A stretch of 49,649 nt of DNA from an uncultured Clostridia bacterium. GTDB lineage: Bacteria; Bacillota; Clostridia; TANB77; CAG-508. The stretch lies in the NCBI GenBank assembly GCA_947625665.1, contig CANQPF010000003.1, positions 1 to 49,649 of the forward strand. Direction: 5' to 3'. Position 1 is the stretch's first letter, and every line of letters starts with the position of its first letter. Of the stretch, positions 8,035 through 17,383 are shown one piece after another. Position numbers and translations under genes: made by a program. The notes beneath the pieces are model-generated. The model saw only the letters and a list, made by a program, of their open reading frames with translations. It was not told the DNA's origin and made no database searches.

Positions 8035-10656
8035 TTATTCCATCTTCTCTTTCATTCTTACAAGTGTGTTCATCGCATCAATTGGAGTAAGTTCATTTAT
8101 ATTAATTTTGTCCAACTCATGAGCTATTTCAGCAAGTTTATAATTAAACATATCAAATTGACCATTTACTTGCTTCTTTTGTTCTTTGGTTTCTTTTTTA
8201 TCTTTTAAAATACTCTTTCTTTCTAAGCTACGTAAAATTTCATTTGAACGTTTAGTTACAGTTTTAGGTACACCTGCTAATCTTGCAACATGTACTCCGT
8301 AGCTTTCATCTGTTCCACCTCTTACTATCTTTCTTAAAAAGATTATATCTTCTCCTTTTTCCTTTACTTCTATTGAATAATTTTTTATTCCTTCAAGTTT
8401 GTCTTCAAGTTGTGTTAATTCATGATAATGTGTAGCGAATAAAGTCTTAGCTCCACATTTTTCTTTATCAGCTATATATTCTGCAACTGCCCATGCAATA
8501 GAAAGTCCGTCATAAGTTGATGTTCCTCTTCCTATTTCATCTAAAATCACTAAACTATTACTAGTCGCTTCTTTAAGAATTGTTGCAACTTCCATCATTT
8601 CAACCATAAATGTACTTTGTCCCATACTCAAATCATCAGAAGCTCCAACTCTTGTGAAAATTTTATCTACCACACCTATTTTAGCTTCTTCTGCTGGAAC
8701 AAAACTTCCTATTTGTGCCATTAAAACTATTAAAGCTACTTGTCTCATATATGTTGATTTTCCTGCCATATTTGGACCTGTTATTATAGATAATCTATTT
8801 TCATCCTTATCTAAATATGTATCATTTTCAACAAACTCTCCTGCTCCAAGCATTTTTTCTATAACAGGGTGTCTTCCACTTTTTATATCTATTGCTCCAT
8901 GACTATTAACCTCTGGCATACAATAATTCATATCTTCTGCTACTTGAGCAAATGAAGTTAAAACATCTAATGTAGAAACAATCTCACTTGTTTTTTGTAA
9001 CCTTTTTATATTACTTGCTATTTCTTCTCTTACTTTCGTAAATTCTTCATATTCTAAATTAACAACTTTTTCTTCTGCACCTAAAATATCATTCTCTAAT
9101 TTTTTCAAATCTTCTGTTATATATCTTTCAGCATTTGTTAAAGTTTGCTTTCTAACAAAATAGTCTGGTACTTGGTTTAAATAAGACTTAGTAACTTCTA
9201 AATAATATCCAAATACTTTGTTAAATCCAACTTTTAAATTTTTTATACCTGTCTTTTCTTTTTCTTTAGCTTCTAACTGTATAATCCAATTCTTACCTTC
9301 CGTCGTAGCAGTTTTTAGTTTATCTATTTCTTCATGATATCCAAGCTTAATTATTCCACCTTCTTTCACAGTCATTGGCGGATCATCTACAATTGCCTTT
9401 TCTATTAGTTCATATATATCTTGTAACTCATCTAAATTTTCATATAAATATTTTAATAAATCTGACTTACAATTTTCTAAAGATTTTTTTACTTCAGGTA
9501 ACTTATGAAGAGAATTTTTTAAAGTAATCATATCTCTAGCATTAGCATTTCCATAAGCCATCTTTCCTGATAATCTCTCTATATCATAAACCTTCTTTAA
9601 ATTGTCAATTATATCTCCTCTTAAAAAAAGACTTTCTTTAAGCTCTTTTACTGCATTAAGTCTTTTGTTTATTTCTAATACATCTATTAGCGGGTCACTA
9701 ATCCATCTTGTAAGCAACCTTCCTCCCATAGATGTACATGTTTTATCAAGTACCCATAAAAGTGTACCTTTTTTTGTTTTATCACGCATTTTCTCTGTTA
9801 TTTCTAAATTTCTTCTAGCATTTATGTCTAAAGACATGTATTTTGAAGTATTGTATATTTTTATTGTATTAATATGTTCCAAACTTGTTTTTTGCGTCTG
9901 AGAAATATATTCTATTAAAGCATTAATTGAATTACATGTTAATTTTCTTTCTTCTATGTTCGTTATTTCAGAACCATTGGTATCTATATATTTCATGCTC
10001 TTAGCTATATCGTTTAGCTTTTCTGAAAAATACTTATCATCAAATTTTGTAACAAAAACCTCAAAACGTTCTTTTATTTTCTTTAACTCTTCTGAAGATT
10101 CTGACATCATTGAATTTATTACTATTTCTGATGGAGAATATTTAGCCATTTCGTCCATCAATTGTGCAAAATTATTATCTTGCTTTATTTCACTACTAAA
10201 AAACTCTCCTGTCGAAATATCACATATACTTATTCCGAAATAAATACCTGCTTTATATATTGACATAATATAGTTGTTTTTTCTTTCTTCTAGCATATTG
10301 CTATCTATAATTGTTCCTGGTGTTACAACTCGAATAACTCCTCTTTCTACTATTCCCTTTGTTGTTTTAGGATCACTTAATTGTTCACAAATAGCAACTT
10401 TGTACCCTTTAGCAATTAATCTTGAAATATATATTTCTGCAGCATGGTAAGGAATTCCACACATAGGAGCTCTTTCTGCTTGTCCACAATCTTTTCCCGT
10501 TAATGTCAACTCTAATTCTCGTGATGCTAATATTGCATCATCAAAAAACATTTCATAAAAATCTCCTAAACGATAAAACAAAATACTATCTTTGTATTCT
10601 TCTTTTGTTTCAAGATATCTTTGCATCATAGGTGAATATTCTTCTTTTTTAGCCAT
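8035..10656 (-). CDS. mutS: DNA mismatch repair protein MutS
   Basis: MutS recognises mismatches and small loops and recruits MutL. At 873 residues it has the full domain set. The mismatch-wedge motif FYEMFFDDA (a Phe-x-Glu pair) is near residue 34. The Walker A motif ITGPNMAGKSTYM is near residue 630, with LVILDEIGRGTSTYDG as Walker B and signature and ATHYHELT as the H-loop. The C-terminal INELTPIDAMNTLVRMKE is the typical tetramer tail. It overlaps miaB by 8 bp, a usual clostridial pairing. Residue 109 is an in-frame CGA codon in a typical Arg position, showing that CGA still means arginine here. Five CGG triplets are present, all out of frame. Confidence 0.98.
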   Translation of the reverse strand: MAKKEEYSPMMQRYLETKEEYKDSILFYRLGDFYEMFFDDAILASRELELTLTGKDCGQAERAPMCGIPYHAAEIYISRLIAKGYKVAICEQLSDPKTTKGIVERGVIRVVTPGTIIDSNMLEERKNNYIMSIYKAGIYFGISICDISTGEFFSSEIKQDNNFAQLMDEMAKYSPSEIVINSMMSESSEELKKIKERFEVFVTKFDDKYFSEKLNDIAKSMKYIDTNGSEITNIEERKLTCNSINALIEYISQTQKTSLEHINTIKIYNTSKYMSLDINARRNLEITEKMRDKTKKGTLLWVLDKTCTSMGGRLLTRWISDPLIDVLEINKRLNAVKELKESLFLRGDIIDNLKKVYDIERLSGKMAYGNANARDMITLKNSLHKLPEVKKSLENCKSDLLKYLYENLDELQDIYELIEKAIVDDPPMTVKEGGIIKLGYHEEIDKLKTATTEGKNWIIQLEAKEKEKTGIKNLKVGFNKVFGYYLEVTKSYLNQVPDYFVRKQTLTNAERYITEDLKKLENDILGAEEKVVNLEYEEFTKVREEIASNIKRLQKTSEIVSTLDVLTSFAQVAEDMNYCMPEVNSHGAIDIKSGRHPVIEKMLGAGEFVENDTYLDKDENRLSIITGPNMAGKSTYMRQVALIVLMAQIGSFVPAEEAKIGVVDKIFTRVGASDDLSMGQSTFMVEMMEVATILKEATSNSLVILDEIGRGTSTYDGLSIAWAVAEYIADKEKCGAKTLFATHYHELTQLEDKLEGIKNYSIEVKEKGEDIIFLRKIVRGGTDESYGVHVARLAGVPKTVTKRSNEILRSLERKSILKDKKETKEQKKQVNGQFDMFNYKLAEIAHELDKININELTPIDAMNTLVRMKEKME

Positions 10657-12067
10657 TTACTACTCCTTTCAAATACCACATATGTTCTGAAATTATTTTT
10701 AAATCTATCATTTTATCTATTAAATCTTCTGACCCTTCAAAAATAACAACTTTATTGCTATCAGTTCTTCCTGTTAACATATTTTCATTGTTTTTGCTTT
10801 TTCCTTCTACTAAAACTTTTTGAATTGTTCCTATGTATTTTTGATTATTTTTTTCAATTTGACTTTCTACTAATTCTTTAAGTCTATCAAAATGTTTATG
10901 TTTTATTTCGTCTGGAACTTGATTTTCCATTTTATCTCCAGGTGTTCCAATTCTTCTTGAATATATAAACATATATACTTGTTCAAAACAAACTTTTTTT
11001 ACTACATCTAAAGTATCTTCAAAATCTTCATCAGTTTCTCCTGGGAAACCAACAATAATATCTGTTGATAATGTTAAGTTAGGGATTTTAGCTTTCATTT
11101 TTTCTACTAACTCTAGATATTGTTCTTTAGTGTATTTTCTGTTCATAACCTTTAATATTTCTGTACTTCCAGCTTGAAGTGGAAGATGAATTAATTTGCA
11201 AACTTTATCACACTTTGCAATTGCATCAATAACATCATCAGTAAAATCTTTTGGATGTGGAGATACAAAACGAATTCTTTCTATTCCATCTATTTTATTT
11301 ATAGCTTCAAGTAATGTAGCAAATGAATTTATTCCTTGATACTCTTCAAACTCTACATTATTTTCTCTTTCAACTCGTAAATATGAATTAACATTTTGTC
11401 CAAGTAAAGTTATTTCTTTATATCCTTTTTTTGCAAGCTCAGTCACTTCGTCAATTATGTCTTTTGGCATTCTACTTCTTTCTCTTCCACGAACATAAGG
11501 AACAATACAATAACTACAAAAATTATTACATCCATTCATTATCGTAACAGATGCCTTAACTTTACTATCTCTTTTTATAGGCAAGCCTTCGAATACTTTT
11601 CCATCGATATCCAATATATCTATTAATTTATTTTTTTCTTCGATTACTTTATATAAATCTTCTGGAAATTTGTATAATGTATGTGTTCCAAAAATCATAT
11701 CAACAAAAGGATAACTTTCTTTTATTTTATCTGTTATATGTTTTTCTTGCATCATACATCCACCAATTGCTACAATTGTACCTCTATTTTCTTTTAATCT
11801 TTTCAATTCTCCTAATTTTCCAAACAGTTTATCTTCTGCATTTTCTCTAACGCAACAAGTATTCATAACTGCTAAGTCAACTTCATCATTATTCGTTGTT
11901 TTTACATATCCCATTTCTTCAAGCATACCACAAATTTTTTCAGAATCATTCTCATTTAGTTGACATCCCATTGTTAAAATACTATATTTTAACTTTTTAT
12001 CTTTATTTATTTCTTTTATTTTTTCTATATATTTTTTTTGATCATTTATTTCTTTTGATATTGCCAT
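10649..12067 (-). CDS. miaB: tRNA-2-methylthio-N6-isopentenyladenosine synthase MiaB
   Basis: MiaB is a radical-SAM methylthiotransferase acting on A37 of tRNAs that read UNN codons, which helps hold the reading frame. At 472 residues it has the UPF0004 domain (TMGCQLNENDSEKICG, with further cysteines in NTCCVRE and GGCMMQE), the radical-SAM cluster CNNFCSYCIVPYVRGRERSR near residue 180, and a C-terminal TRAM region (VLVEGKSKNNENMLTGRTD). MiaB rather than MtaB is favoured by the mutS partner and the motif. It begins at the ATG at 12067 and is probably transcribed from the promoter at 12091-12119. Confidence 0.95.
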   Translation of the reverse strand: MAISKEINDQKKYIEKIKEINKDKKLKYSILTMGCQLNENDSEKICGMLEEMGYVKTTNNDEVDLAVMNTCCVRENAEDKLFGKLGELKRLKENRGTIVAIGGCMMQEKHITDKIKESYPFVDMIFGTHTLYKFPEDLYKVIEEKNKLIDILDIDGKVFEGLPIKRDSKVKASVTIMNGCNNFCSYCIVPYVRGRERSRMPKDIIDEVTELAKKGYKEITLLGQNVNSYLRVERENNVEFEEYQGINSFATLLEAINKIDGIERIRFVSPHPKDFTDDVIDAIAKCDKVCKLIHLPLQAGSTEILKVMNRKYTKEQYLELVEKMKAKIPNLTLSTDIIVGFPGETDEDFEDTLDVVKKVCFEQVYMFIYSRRIGTPGDKMENQVPDEIKHKHFDRLKELVESQIEKNNQKYIGTIQKVLVEGKSKNNENMLTGRTDSNKVVIFEGSEDLIDKMIDLKIISEHMWYLKGVVNG

Positions 12068-12090
12068 TTTTAATTCTCCTTTACTAAGCT

Positions 12091-12119
12091 ATTTTATTAT
12101 ATTTTTCAACATTTTGCAA
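12091..12119 (-). promoter_or_regulatory. sigma-A-type promoter for miaB-mutS
   Basis: On the minus strand TTGCAA (12119-12114) and TAAAAT (12096-12091) are separated by exactly 17 bp, 24 bp before the miaB start. It lies back to back with the plus-strand gene at 12188. Confidence 0.55.
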
Positions 12120-12127
12120 GATTTACT

Positions 12128-12155
12128 TTTCACTTTTAAATTTTAATGATATAAT
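12128..12155 (+). promoter_or_regulatory. possible promoter for the 12188 gene
   Basis: A perfect TATAAT at 12150-12155 lies 32 bp before the start codon. The best -35 candidate, TTTCAC at 12128-12133, is weak but has a 16-bp spacer. Only the -10 is convincing. Confidence 0.4.
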
Positions 12156-12187
12156 ATTAATATAATAATGTACAAAGGAGAAAGATT

Positions 12188-12886
12188 ATGAAATTATTTA
12201 ACACTATATTACCTTCAAGAAAACCAAAAAAAGAAGTAAAAAGATTATTTGCTTCTATTGTTTGCAAAGCAGCTGTTGACAATGGTGTTGTTTTAGAAAA
12301 TAATCGTAGATTCTTAACTCAATTAGCTATGAAAAATATGGAAAAAATAAATAAGGAAACTCTAAAATATAATAATGATCTAGTAGTACTTTGGGCTAAG
12401 CTAGACATGGAACAATATTTTGATTCTTATTATGAACTAACAGTAAATCCTTATTATGGTACTCTCCCAGCTAATCAATTAGATGAATATGTATTATTAC
12501 CTGAAAGATTCATTAGCTTAATTGATATAAAATTAGTAGGTAGTATAAAAATAGATAAAATAAAACTAAAAAAAGTATTTATTGCAACATTTGAAATTAA
12601 AGATAGAAAAGAAAATGCATATAGACCTTTTGTTGAATTTTATATAAAAAATGATAATGGCACTTTTGAAAAAGTTGCTTATGGATACGATACAAACAAT
12701 AATAAGAATGTTGAATTATTCTTTAATAATTTTACTTATCCAATATATCTTTCACATGAAGGATATATAAAATTACCTTTAAAAAATTCTAAGATAAAGC
12801 TATCTGTCTATGATTACATTTCAGCTGATAAAATGGATAAACTTCTTAAAAATGTATATATAGAAGATATTAGAATAAGGACTTAA
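12188..12886 (+). CDS. hypothetical protein, 232 residues
   Basis: I do not recognise this protein. It begins at an ATG preceded by ACAAAGGAGAAAG. It has no signal peptide or membrane segment, a basic N-terminus (LPSRKPKKEVKRLF), a helical stretch to about residue 75, and then a mainly beta-rich half with alternating hydrophobic residues. The codon at 12305-12307 is CGT for arginine. It is one of only two plus-strand genes. It stands alone between a divergent promoter region and a bidirectional terminator, so it is a one-gene transcript. Codon use looks native, and there is no sign of mobile-element linkage. Confidence 0.85.
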   Translation: MKLFNTILPSRKPKKEVKRLFASIVCKAAVDNGVVLENNRRFLTQLAMKNMEKINKETLKYNNDLVVLWAKLDMEQYFDSYYELTVNPYYGTLPANQLDEYVLLPERFISLIDIKLVGSIKIDKIKLKKVFIATFEIKDRKENAYRPFVEFYIKNDNGTFEKVAYGYDTNNNKNVELFFNNFTYPIYLSHEGYIKLPLKNSKIKLSVYDYISADKMDKLLKNVYIEDIRIRT

Positions 12887-12908
12887 TAAATGTAATATAA
12901 ATATAACA

Positions 12909-12955
12909 CAATAAAATACTCCCAAAAAGCTAAATATATTGGGAGTATTTTATTG
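12909..12955. terminator. bidirectional intrinsic terminator
   Basis: A perfect 17-bp stem (12909-12925 with 12939-12955) surrounds a 13-base loop. The arms carry CTCCC/GGGAG cores with A-tracts on one side and T-tracts on the other, so it works both ways. It ends the plus-strand gene at 12886 and the long minus-strand polysaccharide operon at 12965. Confidence 0.9.
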
Positions 12956-12964
12956 TTAATCAAC

Positions 12965-14605
12965 TTACAGTTTAACTAATATGATGTCATCTTTCTCGAT
13001 AATATAGCCTTTCTTAGGCCATTTTGGAATTTCTTTTTCTTCTTCCTGAGATAATAAATCAAAAAAATTATATAAATATAGATTGCTATCTACTGACTTA
13101 AAATCATACCCTAAAAGTTTAAAATACTTTAAGATTTCTTCATTAGCCTTACCACTTTCCATAAAAGACGCTGTCGACCATTGTATACATGATTGTAAAG
13201 CAGATTGAATATATTGATATTCTTCCACTTTTTCTTCAATATTTAAAATTTTTTCACTATAATATTTCAATACTTTATAATGTAAACTATTAGGTTTTAC
13301 AGTAATGGCTTCTTCTACACATGTAGGAAGTTTAGTATCATAACTAAAAAATGCAACTGGTTTATTTTGTGTATCATATTTTGATACCAATTCATTAGCA
13401 ACATCGGTCAATTCTTCCTTTTCTGCTTGGTACCTCAAATCATTTAAATATTCCAATTTATAAATATCTTTTACCTGATTAAAGATTATAAAAGACATTA
13501 TAATAAAAAATATATATTTCTCTATTTTTTTTCTTTCTTTTTCTATAATTAATTGAGTTAATAACATAAAAATAAATGCAACGAATAATTGAAATTGTTG
13601 ACATGTCCTATAAAAAGCTGCTCCTCCTTGTATAATTGAAAGCAATATCAATGTAAGATTCATTCCTAATATTATGAATAATATTGAAAAATCTTTTTTC
13701 TTAATTGAAAAAACTATTCCAATAATAAAAGATATTATACTACAAATAACTAAATTAGCAATAGGTAGATATCCTAGACCGTTAATTATATATTCAATTA
13801 TAATAGTATTAAATAAATTTTGTATACCATTTTTAACTCCTAATCTTTCATAATAAACTATTTTTGCTGCATTATCACTCTTTTTTATATGAAATATATT
13901 AAGAGCAAATTTAACTAAAACAATATTAAATAAAACTGCTATCATTAGAGGAATAGCAAATTGTAAGCCATAAATGATAATTTTTCTTAGTTTTACTTTT
14001 TCTTTATTTGAAAATAATATTTTAATTAATATTATTAACAATACTGCCATAATATACACAACTGCAAATGACTCATAAATTGATATAGACATCCATAAGG
14101 TAAAAATGCTCGAAAAGAAAAATCTTAATCTTTTTGATATCAAACATTCATTAAATAAAATTATGCTAATAGCAACAAGTGCAAATGCCATTGCACACGA
14201 TAAGCCTAATGGAACAAATGTAAAATATTCCATTATAAGTGGATAAGAGATAAATATACATGCAAATACTGTATATGCTATTGGTTTTATTTTATTTTTT
14301 GACATGACATCAAATATTGAACAATATAATAATATATCAAAAATAAAAAATAAAACAGCTATAAAATCTACTAAAAACGGATAGAAATTAAATATTTTTA
14401 ATATTTTTTCTAATATTGGAAGTACTATCCTTCCTTGCGCTACCAGTTCCATTCCTTGAAAATATCTATCAGCAGCCAATACATCTACATTAATAGTAGA
14501 ATGGCCTAATAAGTATCCATAACTTGCTATTGCCACAATTACTATTGGAACTATAAAAGATGGATTTTTGATTAACTTAATTGCTGATTTCTTATATTTT
14601 TCCAT
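12965..14605 (-). CDS. GtrII-like polytopic glycosyltransferase
   Basis: A 546-residue membrane protein with about ten hydrophobic segments between residues 15 and 370, followed by a soluble C-terminal region of about 170 residues. The first loop has NVDVLAADRYFQGMELVAQGR, resembling the acidic/aromatic outer loop of the glucosyltransferase GtrII family. These enzymes move a sugar from an undecaprenyl-phosphate carrier onto a surface polymer outside the membrane. The upstream neighbour is a GtrB-like glycosyltransferase (12 bp away) that would make such a carrier-linked sugar. The GtrII assignment is from overall pattern, not from catalytic residues. It is the last gene of the operon. Confidence 0.65.
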   Translation of the reverse strand: MEKYKKSAIKLIKNPSFIVPIVIVAIASYGYLLGHSTINVDVLAADRYFQGMELVAQGRIVLPILEKILKIFNFYPFLVDFIAVLFFIFDILLYCSIFDVMSKNKIKPIAYTVFACIFISYPLIMEYFTFVPLGLSCAMAFALVAISIILFNECLISKRLRFFFSSIFTLWMSISIYESFAVVYIMAVLLIILIKILFSNKEKVKLRKIIIYGLQFAIPLMIAVLFNIVLVKFALNIFHIKKSDNAAKIVYYERLGVKNGIQNLFNTIIIEYIINGLGYLPIANLVICSIISFIIGIVFSIKKKDFSILFIILGMNLTLILLSIIQGGAAFYRTCQQFQLFVAFIFMLLTQLIIEKERKKIEKYIFFIIMSFIIFNQVKDIYKLEYLNDLRYQAEKEELTDVANELVSKYDTQNKPVAFFSYDTKLPTCVEEAITVKPNSLHYKVLKYYSEKILNIEEKVEEYQYIQSALQSCIQWSTASFMESGKANEEILKYFKLLGYDFKSVDSNLYLYNFFDLLSQEEEKEIPKWPKKGYIIEKDDIILVKL

Positions 14606-14617
14606 ATTTTATTCCTC

Positions 14618-15547
14618 CTAAAAGTTAATTCTTTTTTCTTCAATAACAAGAGGTCTTTTCATTACCCTTGTATTAATTGCTAAAATATATTCTCCTAAAA
14701 TTCCTATAAAAAAGATTTGAAGTGCACCTAAGAAAAATATTCCTATTAATATTGGTGCCATTCCTGCCACAAACCTATCCCAGTACATAAGTTTTAATAT
14801 TAAATAAACAACTCCTATAAAAAAGCTAATACATGATACTATTCCACCCAAAAAAGTAGCAAGTCGTAATCCAATTTTAGTGTATGAAGTAAAAGAAAGC
14901 ATAGCTGCATCATACAACTTATAAAAATTATTATGTGTCTTGCCAGCTTTCCTTTTTTCTTGCGTATAATAAATTTCTTTATGTTGAAAACCTAATTCAG
15001 CTATTATTCCTCTTAAAAAAGGAGTAGGGTCATCCAATTTTCTTAATACTTCTATAAATTTTTTATCATATAATCCAAATCCAGTAAAATGTTCAATTTG
15101 CTCTACATCTGATAATTTTTTTATAATCTTATAATAACAACTTCTTAAGAAGTACATAAATTTCTTTTCTTTACTTTTATTTTTTATACCAATTACAATT
15201 TTGTATCCATTTTCCCATTCTTTAACAAATTTAGGAATCATCTCTATTGGATCTTGAAAGTCTGCACATATTAAAATTGTACAATCACCTGTTGATTGTA
15301 GCATTCCATAATAAGGGCTATTAAATTGTCCAAAATTTTTTGAATTGAATATTGCTTTTATTTTATTATTCTGTTCACACATACTTACCAAATATTCCCT
15401 TGTTTTATCTGTTGAACAGTTGTCTATAAAAATTATTTCATAATCATATTTACTTAGTTTTTTCAGTTGATTTATGATTGCTTCGCTTATTGGTTTTACA
15501 TTTTCTTCTTCATTATAACAAGGCACTACTATACTAATTTTTTTCAT
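14618..15547 (-). CDS. GtrB-like polyprenyl-phosphate glycosyltransferase (GT2)
   Basis: A family 2 glycosyltransferase of 309 residues. The N-terminal GT-A domain starts MKKISIVVPCYNEEENV, with the nucleotide-binding SKNFGQFNSPYYGM and acidic ADFQDP motifs. Two C-terminal membrane helices end in EYILAINTRVMKRPLVI, the usual arrangement of DPM1/GtrB enzymes that load a sugar on undecaprenyl phosphate. I use the ATG at 15547, which has GGGAGTG upstream. A longer in-frame start at 15595 adds 16 residues not typical of the family. It overlaps the epimerase gene by 14 bp and probably feeds the membrane transferase downstream. Confidence 0.85.
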   Translation of the reverse strand: MKKISIVVPCYNEEENVKPISEAIINQLKKLSKYDYEIIFIDNCSTDKTREYLVSMCEQNNKIKAIFNSKNFGQFNSPYYGMLQSTGDCTILICADFQDPIEMIPKFVKEWENGYKIVIGIKNKSKEKKFMYFLRSCYYKIIKKLSDVEQIEHFTGFGLYDKKFIEVLRKLDDPTPFLRGIIAELGFQHKEIYYTQEKRKAGKTHNNFYKLYDAAMLSFTSYTKIGLRLATFLGGIVSCISFFIGVVYLILKLMYWDRFVAGMAPILIGIFFLGALQIFFIGILGEYILAINTRVMKRPLVIEEKRINF

Positions 15548-16458
15548 AGTTACACTCCCTATACCATTTAATTGTTCTTTTAATTCCTTCCTCAAAGTCT
15601 ATTTTTGGAACAAAACCTGTATCTTTAGTTAATTTTGTAATATCTGCACATAAGTTCATAACTTGGTTTTTGGCGTATTCTTTTGCTCCTATTTTCAATT
15701 TTAAATTTGGGTTTATCTGTTTTTTTATTATTTCAATATATTTATATAGTGGCATTTGCTTTCCGCTCCCAATACAATATATCTCATTTGCTTTTCCTTT
15801 TTCTCCAATTAAATATAAAGCTCTTACTAAATCTTCTATATATATATAATCCCAATTTTGTTCAGCTTTTGTATATTCTGGTGAGACATTATTTTCCATT
15901 TTAATAATACTAGACATTATCATAGTATTTTCTATGTCATAAGGTCCATATACACTTAATATCCTTGTCCATATATGCTTCATATTTAATTGTTTAGCTA
16001 AATTTCTACTTAATCTTCCTGCACATAGCTTTGCAATTCCATATGCAGTTTGAGGATCAGTTTTAGTATCTGGCCTAATTTTACCTTCAACTATCCCATA
16101 TTCTGCTTGAGATCCGGTTCCAATAAATGATTTACACCCAACTTTTTTTGCAAATTTTAATGCATCTATTGTATAACTTATATTTTTTATTTGCATCTCT
16201 ATATTTTCTCTATCTTTTCCTCTTGTTCCTTCCCACGCTAGATGATAAAAAATGTCATAATGTTCTTTTGGAATTTCTATTCTATTTAAATCACATAAAT
16301 CACTTTCTATAATTTTCAAGTTTGAATTATTGGAATATTTATTTAGTTTATCTTTATTTCTTACAATAGCTAAAATACCGAATATTTTTTTTTAACAAAT
16401 ATTCAACAAAGTTCATTCCAATTAAACCGGTTGCACCTGTAATTATAACTTTTTTCAC
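15534..16458 (-). CDS. NAD(P)-dependent sugar epimerase/reductase, read through one CGG +1 shift
   Basis: An extended short-chain dehydrogenase acting on a nucleotide sugar. The GTG at 16458, with a GGAGG site, opens VKKVIITGATGLIGMNF, whose TGATGLIG is the NAD(P)-binding glycine motif. An in-frame CGG at 16378-16380 blocks a normal reading. Reading +1 there joins KKNI to GILAIVRNKDKLNKYSNN and the rest, giving 307 residues. Later motifs are YHLAWEGTRG, IGTGSQAEYG and the catalytic YGIAK. The 925-bp length minus one is divisible by three. In a CDP-dideoxyhexose operon it may be the final 4-ketoreductase (RfbJ/YerF-type role); that is inference from context. Confidence 0.8.
16378..16380 (-). 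other. CGG +1 recoding site, epimerase
   Basis: The CGG follows an ATT codon, 78 bases from the GTG start. Unshifted reading stops at TAA seven codons on. The +1 reading is GGT ATT TTA GCT, giving GILAIVRNK. A nine-base A run lies eight bases earlier, so a homopolymer error was considered, but the frame is intact through that run. Confidence 0.8.
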
Positions 16459-16468
16459 TATATACCTC

Positions 16469-17383
16469 CTATAAACTAGTTATAATTTTTTCTGTAATTT
16501 TTTTCGCAGACAATCCATATTGTTCTCGTAAATATTCTTGTGTTCCCACAATAGAAGAATACGTATCATTTAAACCTATTCTAATTAATTTTGACTTCTT
16601 ATCGTTTTCTGCCATAATTTCTGCAACAGCGCCTCCAAATCCTCCCAATATGTTATGCTCTTCTATTGTTACTATTACTTTACATTCATTAGCACATTTT
16701 ATAATTGTCTCTTTATCAATTGGTTTAACAGTTGGGAAACTATATTGTACCACACTATATCCTTTTTTTTCTAATTGTTTTCTAACATTTATTGCTTCAC
16801 TTAAAATTGCACCCGTTGAAAATATAGCAACATCATTTCCATCCTGTATTTTTATAGCATTTCCAATTTTGAAGTTATCTATCTTTTCATGACACTTGCC
16901 TTCCTTACCTTTACCTAACCTTAAATAACATGTACCATTATATTGCAACATTGCTTTTGTTATAACTTCTGCTTCTGTTACATCTCCTGGTGCAAAAACA
17001 GCTACATTAGGCAAAGCCCTCATAATTGCTATATCTTCTGTTGCATGGTGGCTCATTCCAGCACCACCGTATGCAAAACCTCCTCCTACACTTACAATTT
17101 TAACATTTGCATTATGATATGCGCAATCATTTCTAATTTGTTCCAAACACCTCATTGTTGGAAAATTACCTATAGAATATGTAACTACTTTTTTACCTTC
17201 TTTAGCCATTCCAGCTGCAATTCCGGTCATAGTTTGTTCTGCAATTCCGGCATTAATAAATCTTTCCGGAAACTTTTCGCAAAACGGTGTTATTACACCA
17301 AATCCCAAATCTCCAGTAATTAAACATATTGATTTATCCTTTTTAGCACAGTCTATTAAAGTATTTATAAATGTATTTCTCAT
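16469..17383 (-). CDS. transketolase-like protein, C-terminal (pyrimidine-binding) subunit
   Basis: A 304-residue protein with the PYR domain and C-terminal domain of transketolase/DXS-type enzymes. The PYR glutamate region AGIAEQTMTGIAAG is near residue 42, with GMSHHATEDIAIMRALPN and a C-terminal IVTIEEHNILGGFGGAVAE. The partner N-terminal subunit is encoded immediately upstream, with stop and start overlapping as TAATG, so the two chains form one thiamine-diphosphate enzyme. Split transketolases of this kind occur in sugar clusters; here the operon makes a CDP-dideoxyhexose. It may add a two-carbon branch to the sugar rather than serve the pentose phosphate pathway, but that is inference. 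Confidence 0.87.
   Translation of the reverse strand: MRNTFINTLIDCAKKDKSICLITGDLGFGVITPFCEKFPERFINAGIAEQTMTGIAAGMAKEGKKVVTYSIGNFPTMRCLEQIRNDCAYHNANVKIVSVGGGFAYGGAGMSHHATEDIAIMRALPNVAVFAPGDVTEAEVITKAMLQYNGTCYLRLGKGKEGKCHEKIDNFKIGNAIKIQDGNDVAIFSTGAILSEAINVRKQLEKKGYSVVQYSFPTVKPIDKETIIKCANECKVIVTIEEHNILGGFGGAVAEIMAENDKKSKLIRIGLNDTYSSIVGTQEYLREQYGLSAKKITEKIITSL

Noticed and set aside
16381..16395. Homopolymer (A-run) sequencing error as the cause of the epimerase break
   Set aside because: The frame is correct across the run from the GTG start; the break is at CGG eight bases after it, as in the eight other sites that have no homopolymer.
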